This document shows positions 27,289 through 36,765 of a DNA stretch of 64,000 bases, in pieces; the first letter of the stretch is position 1; each line of letters opens with the position of its first letter. The notes beneath the pieces were generated by a model, which ran no database searches, had not been told where the DNA came from, and saw nothing but the letters and a program-made list of their open reading frames with translations. Source of the stretch: Bdellovibrionaceae bacterium UBA2316 (lineage in GTDB: Bacteria; Bdellovibrionota; Bdellovibrionia; Bdellovibrionales; Bdellovibrionaceae); contig DDVI01000002.1 in the NCBI GenBank assembly GCA_002345205.1, positions 1-64,000 of the forward strand. The letters are read 5' to 3'. A program made the position numbers and the translations under genes.

Positions 27289-28136
27289 AGTTTTATCTCC
27301 GCGGCAATGTCTTCAACAAGCTCATAGGATGATTTGTTATAAATGTGAGGAATCTCAAAAGGACTTAGATTTTTTTCGCGCAAACGGTCGTGCGCACCTT
27401 CTTCACGCGCTAACGTGTTTTTCACGTATTTCACAAACTCATTATTCTTAGGAACAACCTCATCTGATTTCAGTGCTGTATTCAATGTTTTATTCAAAAC
27501 CACGTGAGCCGAAATATTAAACTCAGATTTCAACTGATCATAAAGCTCAATGGTTTCCTTAATTGGAAGTTCTTCCGCAAGGGTGACAATATGATAATCA
27601 CAAATATTGGGGTCCATTACCGTTTTCATAATGCTACGGCTTTGCTCACCCATAGGTCCAAAACTGATGGCTTGGGCCATACCTTTTGGTGCCCTTATTA
27701 AAGCTAAAAAGTGGCCCGTAGCAAAGGCATCCACGACAATCACGTCGTGCGGTGACGAAGGCCCATGATGACGGGGACCTGACGTTGCCTTGCCCAATAT
27801 AGCAAGTTCCGGCAATCCCGGGGCAATGTGAATTAGGGCGCGACTAACTTTATTCTCGAAAAATAGGCGATACACGGCCTCAGATTTCAAAAGATGAAGG
27901 GCGTACTCTTTCAGGGCATCCGTTCCTGCCCATAAAGCGACTTCCCAGCTACTGCGGGTTTTAGTTGGCGCGTATTGAACTTGAGGCAATTGGAAAAATG
28001 TTTTGAAAAAGCTTTCATCGCCTAATTCCACTAAAAGCGTTCTTTTACCCGCTAAGGAATATTTATGGGCTAAGGCCGCCGCATAAACCGACTTCCCAAC
28101 GCCCCCTTTTCCAGTAACAAAAACTATTTTTTGCAT
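27285..28136 (-). CDS. ArsA-like ATPase (first of a pair)
   Basis: A 283-residue P-loop ATPase. FVTGKGGVGKSVYAAALA is the deviant Walker A, and VIVVDAFATGHFLALIRAPKG holds Walker B and the switch region. It is shorter and more divergent than its partner 26221-27288, with which it shares a 4-base ATGA overlap. The two probably form a heterodimer resembling the two halves of ArsA. It is the first gene of the ATPase-ATPase-lipoprotein-gshA operon and diverges from tig. Confidence 0.82.
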   Translation of the reverse strand: MQKIVFVTGKGGVGKSVYAAALAHKYSLAGKRTLLVELGDESFFKTFFQLPQVQYAPTKTRSSWEVALWAGTDALKEYALHLLKSEAVYRLFFENKVSRALIHIAPGLPELAILGKATSGPRHHGPSSPHDVIVVDAFATGHFLALIRAPKGMAQAISFGPMGEQSRSIMKTVMDPNICDYHIVTLAEELPIKETIELYDQLKSEFNISAHVVLNKTLNTALKSDEVVPKNNEFVKYVKNTLAREEGAHDRLREKNLSPFEIPHIYNKSSYELVEDIAAEIKL

Positions 28137-28242
28137 TAATTATCCAGTCTCAAAAGAACTATCATAAGTGCTTGATTTTCTTCAACCTGTCACCTAGTAT
28201 CCGACCGTTTAAACACGTACTCACAAAATACAGGAGTTTTTC

Positions 28243-29559
28243 ATGAAATCAAACGTGGAAAAAGTGACATCTTTACAACGCAAGCTTAACGTGGCTGTGC
28301 CTGTCACCGATATCCAAACTAGTTTTGACAAGGTTTATAGAGACATTCAATCTGAAGTTACAATTAAAGGGTTCAGAAAAGGCAAAGCGCCTATGAATAC
28401 TATTAAAAGTCTTTATTCTAGCCGAGTAAAACAAGATGTAATCCAAGATCTAATTCAAAAACATTATTCAATGGCCTTGTCAGAGCACAAGCTAGAGCCA
28501 GTTTCTTACCCGGAGTTTGAATTTGATGATTTAGCAGAAGATAAAGAATTTAACTTCACGGCAATTTTCGATATCCGACCAGATGTAAATCTTAAGAAAT
28601 ACGAAAACCTAACAGTTGAAAAAGAAAAATTAGAATTTTCTGAAGAGAAAATTGATGAAGTTATCAAAAACATCCAAAACTCACGTGCAACGTTTGAAAC
28701 AGTAACTGAAAACCGTCCTGCTAAATTAGGTGATTTCTCTGTTATCGATTTCAGCGGTGAAGTAGATGGCGCTCCATTAGAAAATGGTTCTGGCACTGAT
28801 CAACAATTAGAACTTGGCGCAAAACAATTCATTGAAGGTTTTGAAGATGGCGTTGTTGGAATGAAAGTTGGCGAAGAGAAAACTCTTAACCTAAAATTCC
28901 CGACTCCTTACCACGCTAAAGAACTTGAAGGTAAAGCCGTTACATTCAAAGTCAAATTGAACGCCTTAAGAACGAAAGTTCTTCCAGAAATTAACGACGA
29001 ATTCATCAAATCAACTGGTTCTGGTGTAGCATCTGTGGAAGAATTCCGTAAAGTAGTACGTAACGACCTAGAAGGTTCAGAAATCAAACGTATAGACGAT
29101 GCATTCAAAAATCGTTTATTGAAAGCTTTAGTAAAGGAAAATCCAGTAGACGTTCCTGCCTCTTTACTGAAAGACCAAAAGAATATGCTAGTTGAAGATT
29201 TCAAAAAACGCATGGGTCAACAGCAAATGGACGAAGCGACTTTGGCTGAATACATTGCTAAATGGGATAAAGATTTTGAAAAAACAGCGGGCGAAATGAT
29301 TCAATCAAGCTTCTTAATCGATGCCATCGGTAAGAAATATGACCTAATCTGCAAAGCTGAAGATTTAGATCGCAAATTTGCAGAATACGCTGCACAGACT
29401 GGTATTGAAGAAGCTCGCATTCGCGAATTCTACTCTAAACAAGACACACTTAGCCGCTTAACGTATCAAATCACAGAAGAGAACGTTATCAAGAAGCTAA
29501 TGGAAACTGTAAAAATCAAAGAAGTTTCCGCTAAAGATCTAAAAAACGAAGAAAATTAA
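28243..29559 (+). CDS. tig: Trigger factor, ribosome-associated chaperone/PPIase
   Basis: A 438-residue trigger factor with all three domains. The N-terminal ribosome-binding domain has the signature GFRKGKAP (about residues 46-53). The FKBP-type peptidyl-prolyl isomerase domain is at about 150-245 (GDFSVIDFSGEVDG, FIEGFEDGVVGMKVGE), and the C-terminal helical chaperone arms follow. It binds nascent chains at the ribosome exit tunnel. The ATG is preceded by AGGAG with 8-base spacing. The usual clpP-clpX neighbours are absent; the flagellin gene converges on it. Confidence 0.96.
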   Translation: MKSNVEKVTSLQRKLNVAVPVTDIQTSFDKVYRDIQSEVTIKGFRKGKAPMNTIKSLYSSRVKQDVIQDLIQKHYSMALSEHKLEPVSYPEFEFDDLAEDKEFNFTAIFDIRPDVNLKKYENLTVEKEKLEFSEEKIDEVIKNIQNSRATFETVTENRPAKLGDFSVIDFSGEVDGAPLENGSGTDQQLELGAKQFIEGFEDGVVGMKVGEEKTLNLKFPTPYHAKELEGKAVTFKVKLNALRTKVLPEINDEFIKSTGSGVASVEEFRKVVRNDLEGSEIKRIDDAFKNRLLKALVKENPVDVPASLLKDQKNMLVEDFKKRMGQQQMDEATLAEYIAKWDKDFEKTAGEMIQSSFLIDAIGKKYDLICKAEDLDRKFAEYAAQTGIEEARIREFYSKQDTLSRLTYQITEENVIKKLMETVKIKEVSAKDLKNEEN

Positions 29560-29587
29560 TTCCGATTCCTTAGAACTTCCCCTATAA

Positions 29588-29613
29588 AAGCCGGCGCAGG
29601 ACCATCCTGCGCC
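29588..29613 (-). terminator. Terminator-like hairpin between tig and flagellin
   Basis: Arms GGCGCAGG (29593-29600) and CCTGCGCC (29606-29613) with a 5-base loop form a perfect 8-bp stem. On the minus strand it is followed by GGCTTTTATA, fitting the flagellin transcript; it may also stop tig transcripts. Confidence 0.7.
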
Positions 29614-29655
29614 AGCCAACGGAGAGTTCAGAACATTAACCTTACCAGCTATGGG

Positions 29656-30489
29656 TTAACCGATAAGCTTTAAAGCCATTTGATTAGCAGAGTTTGCTTG
29701 GGCAAGAGTCGAAGTGCTCGCTTGAAGTAAAATATTATTTCTTACCATCTCAGAAGAAGCTTGCGCTACATCTGTATCACGGATTCGGCTGTTTGCAGCC
29801 AAGATATTCTCTTCTTGTACACCTAAGTTATCTACTGTTGAGTACAATCTATTTTGAATCGCACCAAGGTTTGCGCGCATTCCATTTACACCACTCAAAG
29901 CAGAGTCTAAAGAATCTAAAGCATCTTGAGCACCTTCTTTACTAGAGAAGTCGATACCTTCTAAACCTAGTGCTGATAACGTAGCTTCATTTTCAGATGA
30001 ATCGAAAGAAATTACGCTATTTTCTGGATCATTGTAAACGCCTACTTGGAAATCGAATGTAGGAGTTGATCCATCTAATAATTTTGTTTTACCCCAAGTT
30101 GTTACGTTTGAGATACGTTGCATTTCACTTTTTAATTGAGTGACCTCTTTATTTAGGAAACCACGTTCAGTGTCACCTACTGTATCAGAAGCCGCTTGAA
30201 TACCTAGTTCACGTAAACGAACAACGATGTTTGAAATTTCATTCAAACCACCTTCTGCAGTTTGGATCATCGAGATACCATCGTTCGCATTACGCTTTGC
30301 TTGTGCAGCCGATTTTGCGTTAGCTTTTAAGCTTTCAGAAATCGCTAACCCGGCCGCATCGTCAGCCGCGATATTGATTCGGCTACCTGATGCTAGCTGC
30401 TGCATCGACTTTTGAATCGATTTTTGGCTAGATGTTAGTTGGCGTTGTGCATTTACAGACGCGATATTAGTCGATACTCTCATTCCCAT
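29656..30489 (-). CDS. fliC: Flagellin
   Basis: A 277-residue flagellin. The N-terminal D0/D1 region (RVSTNIASVNAQRQL, INIAADDAAGLAIS) and C-terminal D1/D0 region (LGAIQNRL, ASSEMVRNNILLQAS, ANSANQMALKLIG) are strongly conserved, with only a short variable centre (about residues 140-195), so the filament surface domain is small. It polymerises to form the extracellular filament. GGAGGG lies before the start. Bdellovibrio-type bacteria usually carry several fliC copies; only one is in this window and no other flagellar gene adjoins it. Confidence 0.95.
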   Translation of the reverse strand: MGMRVSTNIASVNAQRQLTSSQKSIQKSMQQLASGSRINIAADDAAGLAISESLKANAKSAAQAKRNANDGISMIQTAEGGLNEISNIVVRLRELGIQAASDTVGDTERGFLNKEVTQLKSEMQRISNVTTWGKTKLLDGSTPTFDFQVGVYNDPENSVISFDSSENEATLSALGLEGIDFSSKEGAQDALDSLDSALSGVNGMRANLGAIQNRLYSTVDNLGVQEENILAANSRIRDTDVAQASSEMVRNNILLQASTSTLAQANSANQMALKLIG

Positions 30490-30529
30490 TGTGTTACCCT
30501 CCGTTAAGGTATTTGTTTGTTGTGCACCT

Positions 30530-30537
30530 TTATACGG
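30530..30537 (-). promoter_or_regulatory. Candidate sigma-28-like -10 element of the flagellin gene
   Basis: On the minus strand CCGTATAA lies about 40 bases upstream of the flagellin start and resembles the FliA -10 GCCGATAA. The matching -35 (TAAA) is weak here, so this is tentative. The rest of the 243-base gap to the next gene shows only short imperfect hairpins near 30680-30725. Confidence 0.3.
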
Positions 30538-30733
30538 GTAATTTTTGCCTATCCTAAACGAGACCTCAGTATAGTTTTAAATAATTAGAAGCAATTTTTT
30601 CCTATTCTTGAGTCTTTGTCTGTTTCTTAACGGATTTTTCCTGGTCCTTGATCGCGGAAATAGGCTGACTGAAAGGCCAGGGCCTAGACTTAAGAGCCGC
30701 GTCTAGTCTAGCTTCTAGCCTTATTACTGGAGA

Positions 30734-31144
30734 CTATTTTTGAGTAACAGCAGATAGAGCTGCGTAGAATTCTTTCTTTAAAGAATTTAAATGCGAAATA
30801 AAATCTTTCTTTTGTTGAAGAGTCAGTTGATTAAATTTAACTGACTTCACCTCTTGATCATATACGTAAAGCACTTGAGACAATCCCGACAATACCGTTG
30901 GTGAATCACCTGTTGTATCAAGGCTCATTGCTAGTTCATCAAAACGCATATTCATTTGAACGTAGTCTTGTTGAATTTGTTGTATGTGAGGAATCATTGC
31001 AGAGGCTTCCGCTGCTTGAATTTTTCCTTCAGTGATATCCTGTTGAATACTGTCAATCTCGCTTGGACTTGTGAAAGCATTTACACCCAACACGACCGAC
31101 AAGATAAACAGCACAGATTGCAAACTTCGAATTTGATTTTTCAT
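30734..31144 (-). CDS. Small secreted helical protein of unknown function
   Basis: A 136-residue protein with a signal peptide (QSVLFILSVVLGVNAF) and a wholly alpha-helical mature part rich in Gln, Asp and Ser with heptad-like spacing. No family recognised. It is an isolated gene upstream of the flagellin gene on the same strand, 240 bases away, so probably separately transcribed. Confidence 0.6.
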   Translation of the reverse strand: MKNQIRSLQSVLFILSVVLGVNAFTSPSEIDSIQQDITEGKIQAAEASAMIPHIQQIQQDYVQMNMRFDELAMSLDTTGDSPTVLSGLSQVLYVYDQEVKSVKFNQLTLQQKKDFISHLNSLKKEFYAALSAVTQK

Positions 31145-31232
31145 ATTATAGCCTCGCGCACTTAGTGTTGTACGTGAGGCAATGCTTGTTTTCTACTGTA
31201 GATATTTAGACAGGGGACAAATTTCGGCGTTA

Positions 31233-32258
31233 TTAAAAAACGTCTAAACTTTGTTCACTCACTAGAATAGAAAAAAGGTGATTCATAAACTGATCGCGGA
31301 CTCTATCGTCTTCAACTAAAATTTCGTGATACGAACCTTGAATTACTAACTTTTCACAGAATCCAGGGCTTGCCGCGCAGATTACATCCTGCCCACGGGA
31401 CTTTACGAGTGAATCCTCTGTCGCTTGGAAAAGCAATGTGGGAACTTGAAACACATTTTTCTGTCTGCGCATCTTTAAAGACCAATCCAAACTTGTTTTA
31501 ACCCATCCGACGGTAGTGCCATCTAATGGCAGGTGTGGGTAAATCTTCCAAAGCTCTTGCTCCAAACGGAATCTGAGCCAACTGTGAGTCGAGCGTTGGT
31601 CTGGAAATTTTTCATTAGGATCGTACGGTTTCTGCGTCGGAGCGAAGTTTTCAGACTTACCCAACGCAGCCAATGTATGCGCTAAACCAACCGCAACAAA
31701 TTCAGGATAGGGTGCCGTATTGATCTGAATCATAGGTGCAGACAATAACACGTGATTAAATGCGCGTGGATTCCGTATTAAATATTCAGACGCAATCGCA
31801 CCACCCATAGAATGGCCGATCAGAATTGAACGTCTATAATTTTTGAGCTGAACGATTGTTTTTATAAAAAAAGTAAAGTCATCCACATAATAAGAAAACT
31901 TTTCCACATGCGATTTCCCGGAATCAGAGATAAGTCGATCAGAATATCCTTGGCCTCGATGATCAATTATAAAAATATCGTATCCAGAATCTTTTAGATC
32001 ATACACTAGTTCTGCATATTTTAGCGCGGGTTCGCCTTGTCCCGGAGAAACCACAATCACGCCTTTTGGCGCATTTACAGCGTAGTGATAGTAGTGAATT
32101 TTTTTATCCGATTTCCCAACGAAAAAATCGCTTTTAGATTTCTCTGTTAAGTATGGAACTACGTCCGAGAAAAAAATCTGACCCAATTTATCTTCACTGA
32201 CAGCAAATGACAGGCGAGCCATTAATAACGAAAAAACAATAATACTAAGTGTCTTCAT
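31233..32258 (-). CDS. Exported alpha/beta hydrolase, lysophospholipase (PldB)-like
   Basis: A 341-residue Hydrolase_4/lysophospholipase-type enzyme with a signal peptide (MKTLSIIVFSLLMARLSFA). VVSPGQGEPALKYAEL is the oxyanion region, IDHRGQGYSDR a conserved loop, LIGHSMGGAIASEYL the nucleophile elbow (GHSMG), FQATEDSLVKS the acid region and GSYHEILVEDD the catalytic His. E. coli PldB is membrane-associated and cleaves lysophospholipids; the export signal suggests periplasmic or external action. It follows trmK by 23 bases. Confidence 0.85.
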   Translation of the reverse strand: MKTLSIIVFSLLMARLSFAVSEDKLGQIFFSDVVPYLTEKSKSDFFVGKSDKKIHYYHYAVNAPKGVIVVSPGQGEPALKYAELVYDLKDSGYDIFIIDHRGQGYSDRLISDSGKSHVEKFSYYVDDFTFFIKTIVQLKNYRRSILIGHSMGGAIASEYLIRNPRAFNHVLLSAPMIQINTAPYPEFVAVGLAHTLAALGKSENFAPTQKPYDPNEKFPDQRSTHSWLRFRLEQELWKIYPHLPLDGTTVGWVKTSLDWSLKMRRQKNVFQVPTLLFQATEDSLVKSRGQDVICAASPGFCEKLVIQGSYHEILVEDDRVRDQFMNHLFSILVSEQSLDVF

Positions 32259-32281
32259 AGTGACCGAGACTAACTAAAAAA

Positions 32282-32776
32282 TTAAGAAGGTACAATAGGT
32301 AGAATTCGAAAAATAAACCTGATGCGACCGTTTTCTTTGATTTCAAATGTTTCGACATTTCTACCTGGCAAGAATTGAACAATTTCTTTTAAAAACTTGT
32401 CCACACTCGTAAATGGGTTAAGTACCCATGTAATGCGGTTACGATAACTTTCGGGACACGATTGAACAACTTTTAAAACTGTATTTCCCCCGACACCAGC
32501 GATCACTACGGCTCCTCTAACCATTTTCCAATCTAGATCACAACCATCGGATTCGACTAACGTTATTGTTTTCAAATCCATGTAATTAGTGTCATTTAAT
32601 ATTTTCTTAAGAGACGACTTAGATTTATCCACACAATATACATTTGAAAATCTACCCTCTCGCATATTAATTCGGGCAAGCAGAGAATGATCACAGCCAA
32701 TGTCCCACAGTTCGGTATTCAATCCATCGCTGTGGGCTAACGTGTATATCTGAAAAAGGCGCTTAGGTAGTCTCAA
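32282..32776 (-). CDS. trmK: TrmK-like SAM-dependent tRNA (adenine-N1) methyltransferase
   Basis: A 164-residue class I methyltransferase. DIGCDHSLLA is the SAM-binding loop in the form typical of TrmK (D-I-G-x-D-H), and VVIAGVGGNTVLKVV matches the A-G-M-G-G motif IV region. TrmK methylates A22 of certain tRNAs in Gram-positives; related proteins occur in other phyla. It is shorter than the ~230-residue B. subtilis protein, lacking much of the C-terminal coiled coil. It starts at TTG 32776, 8 bases past the msrB stop, without a good ribosome site, so coupling is likely. The tRNA target is inferred from family. Confidence 0.6.
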   Translation of the reverse strand: MRLPKRLFQIYTLAHSDGLNTELWDIGCDHSLLARINMREGRFSNVYCVDKSKSSLKKILNDTNYMDLKTITLVESDGCDLDWKMVRGAVVIAGVGGNTVLKVVQSCPESYRNRITWVLNPFTSVDKFLKEIVQFLPGRNVETFEIKENGRIRFIFRILPIVPS

Positions 32777-32784
32777 AACTAGAA

Positions 32785-33408
32785 CTAGTTTTTATACGGT
32801 TCTTTTTTAGCTTTATCCCAATCTGCTTTATCAAACAGATCTAGAAACTTTTCGTATCCCAGGTCTTCCATTTTTTCTAGAGGAATAAATTTTAAGGCCG
32901 CCGAATTAATGCAATATCGCAATCCGCCCGCATCAGCCGGTCCGTCGTCAAATACGTGGCCTAAATGAGCATCCGCTTTTTTTGACCGAACTTCGGTTCT
33001 CGCCATACCGTGAGACAAATCATTTTTTTCTACGACACGTTGGTCTTTAATTGGCTTTGTAAAACTCGGCCAACCAGAACCTGAATCGAATTTATCTTTT
33101 GAGCTAAAGAGCGCTTCGTTTGAAATCAAATCCACATAAATACCAGGATGTTTATTGTTCCAGTATTTGTTATCAAACGGTCGTTCTGTCCCATTTTCTT
33201 TCATAATTCGATATTGTTCAGGAGATAATAGCTTTCTTAGTTCCGCATCGCTTTTTGGAAGCTCGCAGATTTCACCGTCTTTTTTTGCTTTGCTGTTTTC
33301 TACAATGTTTTTCACGATGTTGATGTCCTTTGTTTTCTTTTGCTCTTTTTTAGGTTCAGCATAGGCACATAGAAATCCCAAAAAGAACACTAGGGTGGTC
33401 ACTTTCAT
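32785..33408 (-). CDS. msrB: Exported peptide-methionine (R)-S-oxide reductase
   Basis: A 207-residue MsrB. SGSGWPSFTKPI, DAHLGHVFDDGP and GLRYCINSAALKF are the family signatures; the Cys in RYCIN is the catalytic nucleophile. The zinc-binding CxxC pairs are absent, so this is the non-zinc type, and the usual resolving Cys in SGCGWPSF is Ser here. A signal peptide (MKVTTLVFFLGFLCAYA) indicates repair of oxidised methionines in the periplasm. AAAGGA precedes ATG 33408. It lies 33 bases after ctpA and probably in the same transcript. Confidence 0.92.
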   Translation of the reverse strand: MKVTTLVFFLGFLCAYAEPKKEQKKTKDINIVKNIVENSKAKKDGEICELPKSDAELRKLLSPEQYRIMKENGTERPFDNKYWNNKHPGIYVDLISNEALFSSKDKFDSGSGWPSFTKPIKDQRVVEKNDLSHGMARTEVRSKKADAHLGHVFDDGPADAGGLRYCINSAALKFIPLEKMEDLGYEKFLDLFDKADWDKAKKEPYKN

Positions 33409-33441
33409 ATTTAGTCCTTTAGTACATTGTAGTCACTGTCT

Positions 33442-34800
33442 TTATTTTGTAAGAACTTTTAACGTCTTCCAAGTCTTTAAATAATTAAATGCTTGGTAAA
33501 CCTGAAAATCTCCTTTTAGCAATTTCATTTTCGGAGATAGATTTTCATCTTTGCTTGTCGCCACATCATTCCACCATGACGTCGCATTAGTCGCCGCATT
33601 TTGTTTTTTATCATTTTCGGCAGCGTCTTCTTGATCTTCACGATCGCCACGCAAGTGTCCTTGGATATCTTTTTCACGTGAACCTTTTTGTTTTACGATA
33701 GCTTTAGCGAAAGCTTCGGCTTCGATGTCTTCGATTTCGATATCTGGTTTGATGCCTTCCGCTTGGATCGACACACCTTTTGGAGTGTAGTATCTTGCAA
33801 CTGTAAGTTTAAGACCACTTCCATCGGGCAGTTTAACAATTGATTGCACAGAACCCTTACCGAAAGTTCGTTCACCTACGATCAATGCACGCTTGTTGTC
33901 TTGTAGCGCTCCCGAAACAATTTCGCTGGCACTAGCCGAATACTCATTAACTAAAACGATCAATGGACAGTCTTTGAATTTAGCTTTTTTAGACGCCACC
34001 GATAGTTCTTTTTCTTTTTTATTACGACCAATTGTACTTACGATTACGCCGTCCGATATAAACAAGTCGCTCATTTTGATAGCTTGGTCTAATAGACCAC
34101 CTGGATTACGTCTTAAATCGATAATTAAACCTTCGATTTTTTTGTTTTTATCCATATGTTTATCTAGAATTTTTTCTAAATCCTTTGCTGTATTTTCAAT
34201 GAAGCTCGTCACGCGTACATATGCATAGCCGTCTTCCATATCAGTATACTTAACAGATTTTATTTTCACTTGTCCGCGAGTGATAGTGATATCAATTGGG
34301 TTCGGGTTCGATTCACGAACGATTTTTAGAACTACTTTCGTTCCATTTTTTCCACGAATATATTGAGACGCTTCGACAAGACTTAAACCTTTCGTAGATT
34401 TTTTATCAATCGCTATTACTTTATCGCCTGGTTTTACACCGGCAATCCAAGCCGGCGTATCTTCGATCGGGGAAATAATGGTTAATACGCCATTTTGAAT
34501 AGACATCTCAATACCTAAACCGCCAAATTCACCACTGGTTTCTGTTTCAAATTCTTTGAATACATCGGCCGCCATAAAACTTGTGTGGGGATCAAGCTCT
34601 TTAAGCATCCCTTTTATTGCACCTTGGATTAGTTTTTTAGTATCAACTTCTTCTACGTAATACTGCTGAATCAAATTTAATACTTTACTAAAGTTCTGTA
34701 ACTCAGTGTAGCGCTCCTGTGCGGTCGAATAAAGAAAAACGGAAGACACTGCTATGATGCCAATTACGCTTTTAATTAGTGTGATTCTAGTTGCTTTCAT
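33442..34800 (-). CDS. ctpA: C-terminal processing protease, S41 family
   Basis: A 452-residue periplasmic serine protease anchored or exported by an N-terminal hydrophobic segment (SVIGIIAVSSVFLYSTAQ). A PDZ domain (GGLGIEMSIQNGVLTIISP to GDKVIAIDKKS, about residues 92-165) precedes the S41 core. The catalytic Ser lies in NEYSASASEIVSG and the Lys in GERTFGKGSVQ. Enzymes of this type trim cell-wall hydrolases and other periplasmic proteins. Its start overlaps the end of the EnvC-like gene by 14 bases, tying it to the ftsE-ftsX-envC unit. Confidence 0.93.
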   Translation of the reverse strand: MKATRITLIKSVIGIIAVSSVFLYSTAQERYTELQNFSKVLNLIQQYYVEEVDTKKLIQGAIKGMLKELDPHTSFMAADVFKEFETETSGEFGGLGIEMSIQNGVLTIISPIEDTPAWIAGVKPGDKVIAIDKKSTKGLSLVEASQYIRGKNGTKVVLKIVRESNPNPIDITITRGQVKIKSVKYTDMEDGYAYVRVTSFIENTAKDLEKILDKHMDKNKKIEGLIIDLRRNPGGLLDQAIKMSDLFISDGVIVSTIGRNKKEKELSVASKKAKFKDCPLIVLVNEYSASASEIVSGALQDNKRALIVGERTFGKGSVQSIVKLPDGSGLKLTVARYYTPKGVSIQAEGIKPDIEIEDIEAEAFAKAIVKQKGSREKDIQGHLRGDREDQEDAAENDKKQNAATNATSWWNDVATSKDENLSPKMKLLKGDFQVYQAFNYLKTWKTLKVLTK

Positions 34801-35884
34801 GGAAACTCCTTATCCAATCCCGAGGGTTGAGCGACTGCGAGTAATGTCTCATTTCAAAATATAGTCCATTGCTTTCAAACAGAGGACTGTAATCGCTTTG
34901 TGCGATTACTTGTCCTGTACGAACAATTTGCTTCGCTTTTACAGAAACGTTGTTCAAATTTCCATATACAGAATAGTAGTTATCACCGTGATCTAAAACG
35001 ACCACGCTACCAAGGCCATCCATCGTTCCAGAGAATACAACTTCGGCATTAAATAAAGCCTTGATGCCTTGAATATTGGTCGCGGCTAAAAAAATTCCAG
35101 AGTTATTAACAATTACAGAATCTGACGCGTTAACTCCGTACTTTTGAGCTAGAAACCCATCCATCGGGGCCACTAGACGGCCTTTGTTTTTAACAATAGA
35201 GTCCTTTGAGAAAATATCAAACACTCCCAAATCAGCAAATTCTGAATTGTTCCTATTTTTTTTCATTTTCAAAATTTCAGTTTCCGTAAACATCTTTGTT
35301 TTCTTTACTTGTTCTAGCCAAGCGATTCGTGCCGCTGACTCTTTCTCTAAGACTTTCTTTTGCTCGGCTAGAATAGTTTCTTTCTTTTTCAAAATTTCAT
35401 TTCTAGACTTTAGCTCTTTTAGGTTTCGCCCAAGTTCCATTTTCTTTTCGTAATAGTCATTAATGTATTGAACATCGTAGCTGGCTATAATCCCCATCAT
35501 TTTGACACTTTTTTCAATATCGACCAAGTTAGAATGAACCAGTGCTACCTGTAGTAAATTTCCGGATTTAATTTTTGAAATGGCTTTAATTTTAGTCGTT
35601 AATCTTTTTTTGGTTTCGACAAGCTGTTTAGACATCGTTTTTACTTCTGATTTCTGTCGATCTATTTCTGCGTTGATCATTTCGATTTCTTTTTGAATAT
35701 TGGCCATCTTTGTCGTCTGCGATTTAACTTTCTTATTTATCGAAATAAGGTCACGCAGCAATGCTTCCTGCTTAATTTCGATATTAATAAGTTTGTTTTG
35801 CTTTAAAGCGACCTCTTTTTGCACGTCATTGGTAGCGGCAAAACTAAATACGCCAAAAAGCAGAATCGTCAGGATGCGTTTCAT
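34787..35884 (-). CDS. envC: EnvC-like murein hydrolase activator (degenerate LytM/M23 domain)
   Basis: A 365-residue periplasmic protein: signal peptide (MKRILTILLFGVFSFA), a long coiled coil (about residues 18-210) and a C-terminal M23/LytM domain (about 235-360). The zinc ligands of active M23 peptidases are not all present: the H-x-G-x-D motif is replaced by NNSGIFLAA and LHFE by LYFEMRH, although LDHGDNYYSVYGNL remains. As in E. coli EnvC, it therefore probably activates amidases. It overlaps ftsX by 4 bases and ctpA by 14, and FtsEX-type ABC proteins are the known controllers of EnvC. Confidence 0.88.
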   Translation of the reverse strand: MKRILTILLFGVFSFAATNDVQKEVALKQNKLINIEIKQEALLRDLISINKKVKSQTTKMANIQKEIEMINAEIDRQKSEVKTMSKQLVETKKRLTTKIKAISKIKSGNLLQVALVHSNLVDIEKSVKMMGIIASYDVQYINDYYEKKMELGRNLKELKSRNEILKKKETILAEQKKVLEKESAARIAWLEQVKKTKMFTETEILKMKKNRNNSEFADLGVFDIFSKDSIVKNKGRLVAPMDGFLAQKYGVNASDSVIVNNSGIFLAATNIQGIKALFNAEVVFSGTMDGLGSVVVLDHGDNYYSVYGNLNNVSVKAKQIVRTGQVIAQSDYSPLFESNGLYFEMRHYSQSLNPRDWIRSFHESN

Positions 35885-36765
35885 GTGTGTCGATACCGAT
35901 ACAATCTACTAAATGTTAATCGAGTCACGATTAGGCCCATGCCGATCGAAATAGTGAAGGCTGTCGTAAGTTCTAAGACATTAAAGAACTGGAATACCTG
36001 GCTCAAATTTAAAAGCTTTAACTGATTATCAAAGAATGAATTGAAATAGTAATACAGTGCCGTGTTTACGGCTAGTCCGATAGCAAAAGCTACGCTAATT
36101 ATTCCCACGCTTTCTACGAAAATTGGCCTCTGAATATAAAATTTAGTAGCACCAATCATTTCTAGAATCTCGATTTCCTTTGCCCGCTGAAACAGATGGG
36201 ACTTGATCGAGCTAGAAACCACAAAAAATGACAGTGTGAAAAGTATCAAACCTAAAAACACAAAGAACGCATTTACCGACTGGCTTAACTTAGAATATTT
36301 TTCCGTCCATAGTGAGCCATTAGATACGTCCTCTATACCCATCCATTCACGAATTTCTAGAGCTAAATTTTTTGCTTTTGAATTAAGTTCGTCTAGTGAG
36401 CCTTCCGATTTCAAATAGACTTCGAAGTAGGGCGGAATCACTTGCAACAGGGCCGCATCGTTTTTAAGTCCCGACATATAACCAGAAATTTGCGCGTTAA
36501 AATCTTCGATAGCTTGTTCTTTCGAAAAGAAAACAACCTTTTCGACCAACACACTTTTTTCTAAGCGACTCTGTGTAGATCTTCTAAGCGCATCGTCAGA
36601 TTCACTGTCTAGATAAACGATCAGCTTGTGGCTTTCGCCCCAAATAGACAAAATATGACTAATATTTTTCGAAAGTAAGTAAAACCCAAGAATCACTGCG
36701 AAGGTGGCACCGATAATTGAAATAGCTGTTACTCGTTGTATCGATTTCTGTTTGTATTCTTTCAT
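35881..36765 (-). CDS. ftsX: Cell division protein FtsX
   Basis: A 294-residue permease of the FtsX type with four membrane helices (about residues 16-32, 168-190, 215-240 and 262-282) and a periplasmic domain between the first two (LYNKAK-like segment FEVYLKSEGSLDELNSKAKN). ERAKEIEILEMIGATKFYIQRPI, seen here as RAKEIEILEMIGATK, is the conserved cytosolic loop. It transmits FtsE ATPase cycles to periplasmic EnvC to control septal wall hydrolysis. It has 4-base overlaps with both ftsE and envC. Confidence 0.92.
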   Translation of the reverse strand: MKEYKQKSIQRVTAISIIGATFAVILGFYLLSKNISHILSIWGESHKLIVYLDSESDDALRRSTQSRLEKSVLVEKVVFFSKEQAIEDFNAQISGYMSGLKNDAALLQVIPPYFEVYLKSEGSLDELNSKAKNLALEIREWMGIEDVSNGSLWTEKYSKLSQSVNAFFVFLGLILFTLSFFVVSSSIKSHLFQRAKEIEILEMIGATKFYIQRPIFVESVGIISVAFAIGLAVNTALYYYFNSFFDNQLKLLNLSQVFQFFNVLELTTAFTISIGMGLIVTRLTFSRLYRYRHT

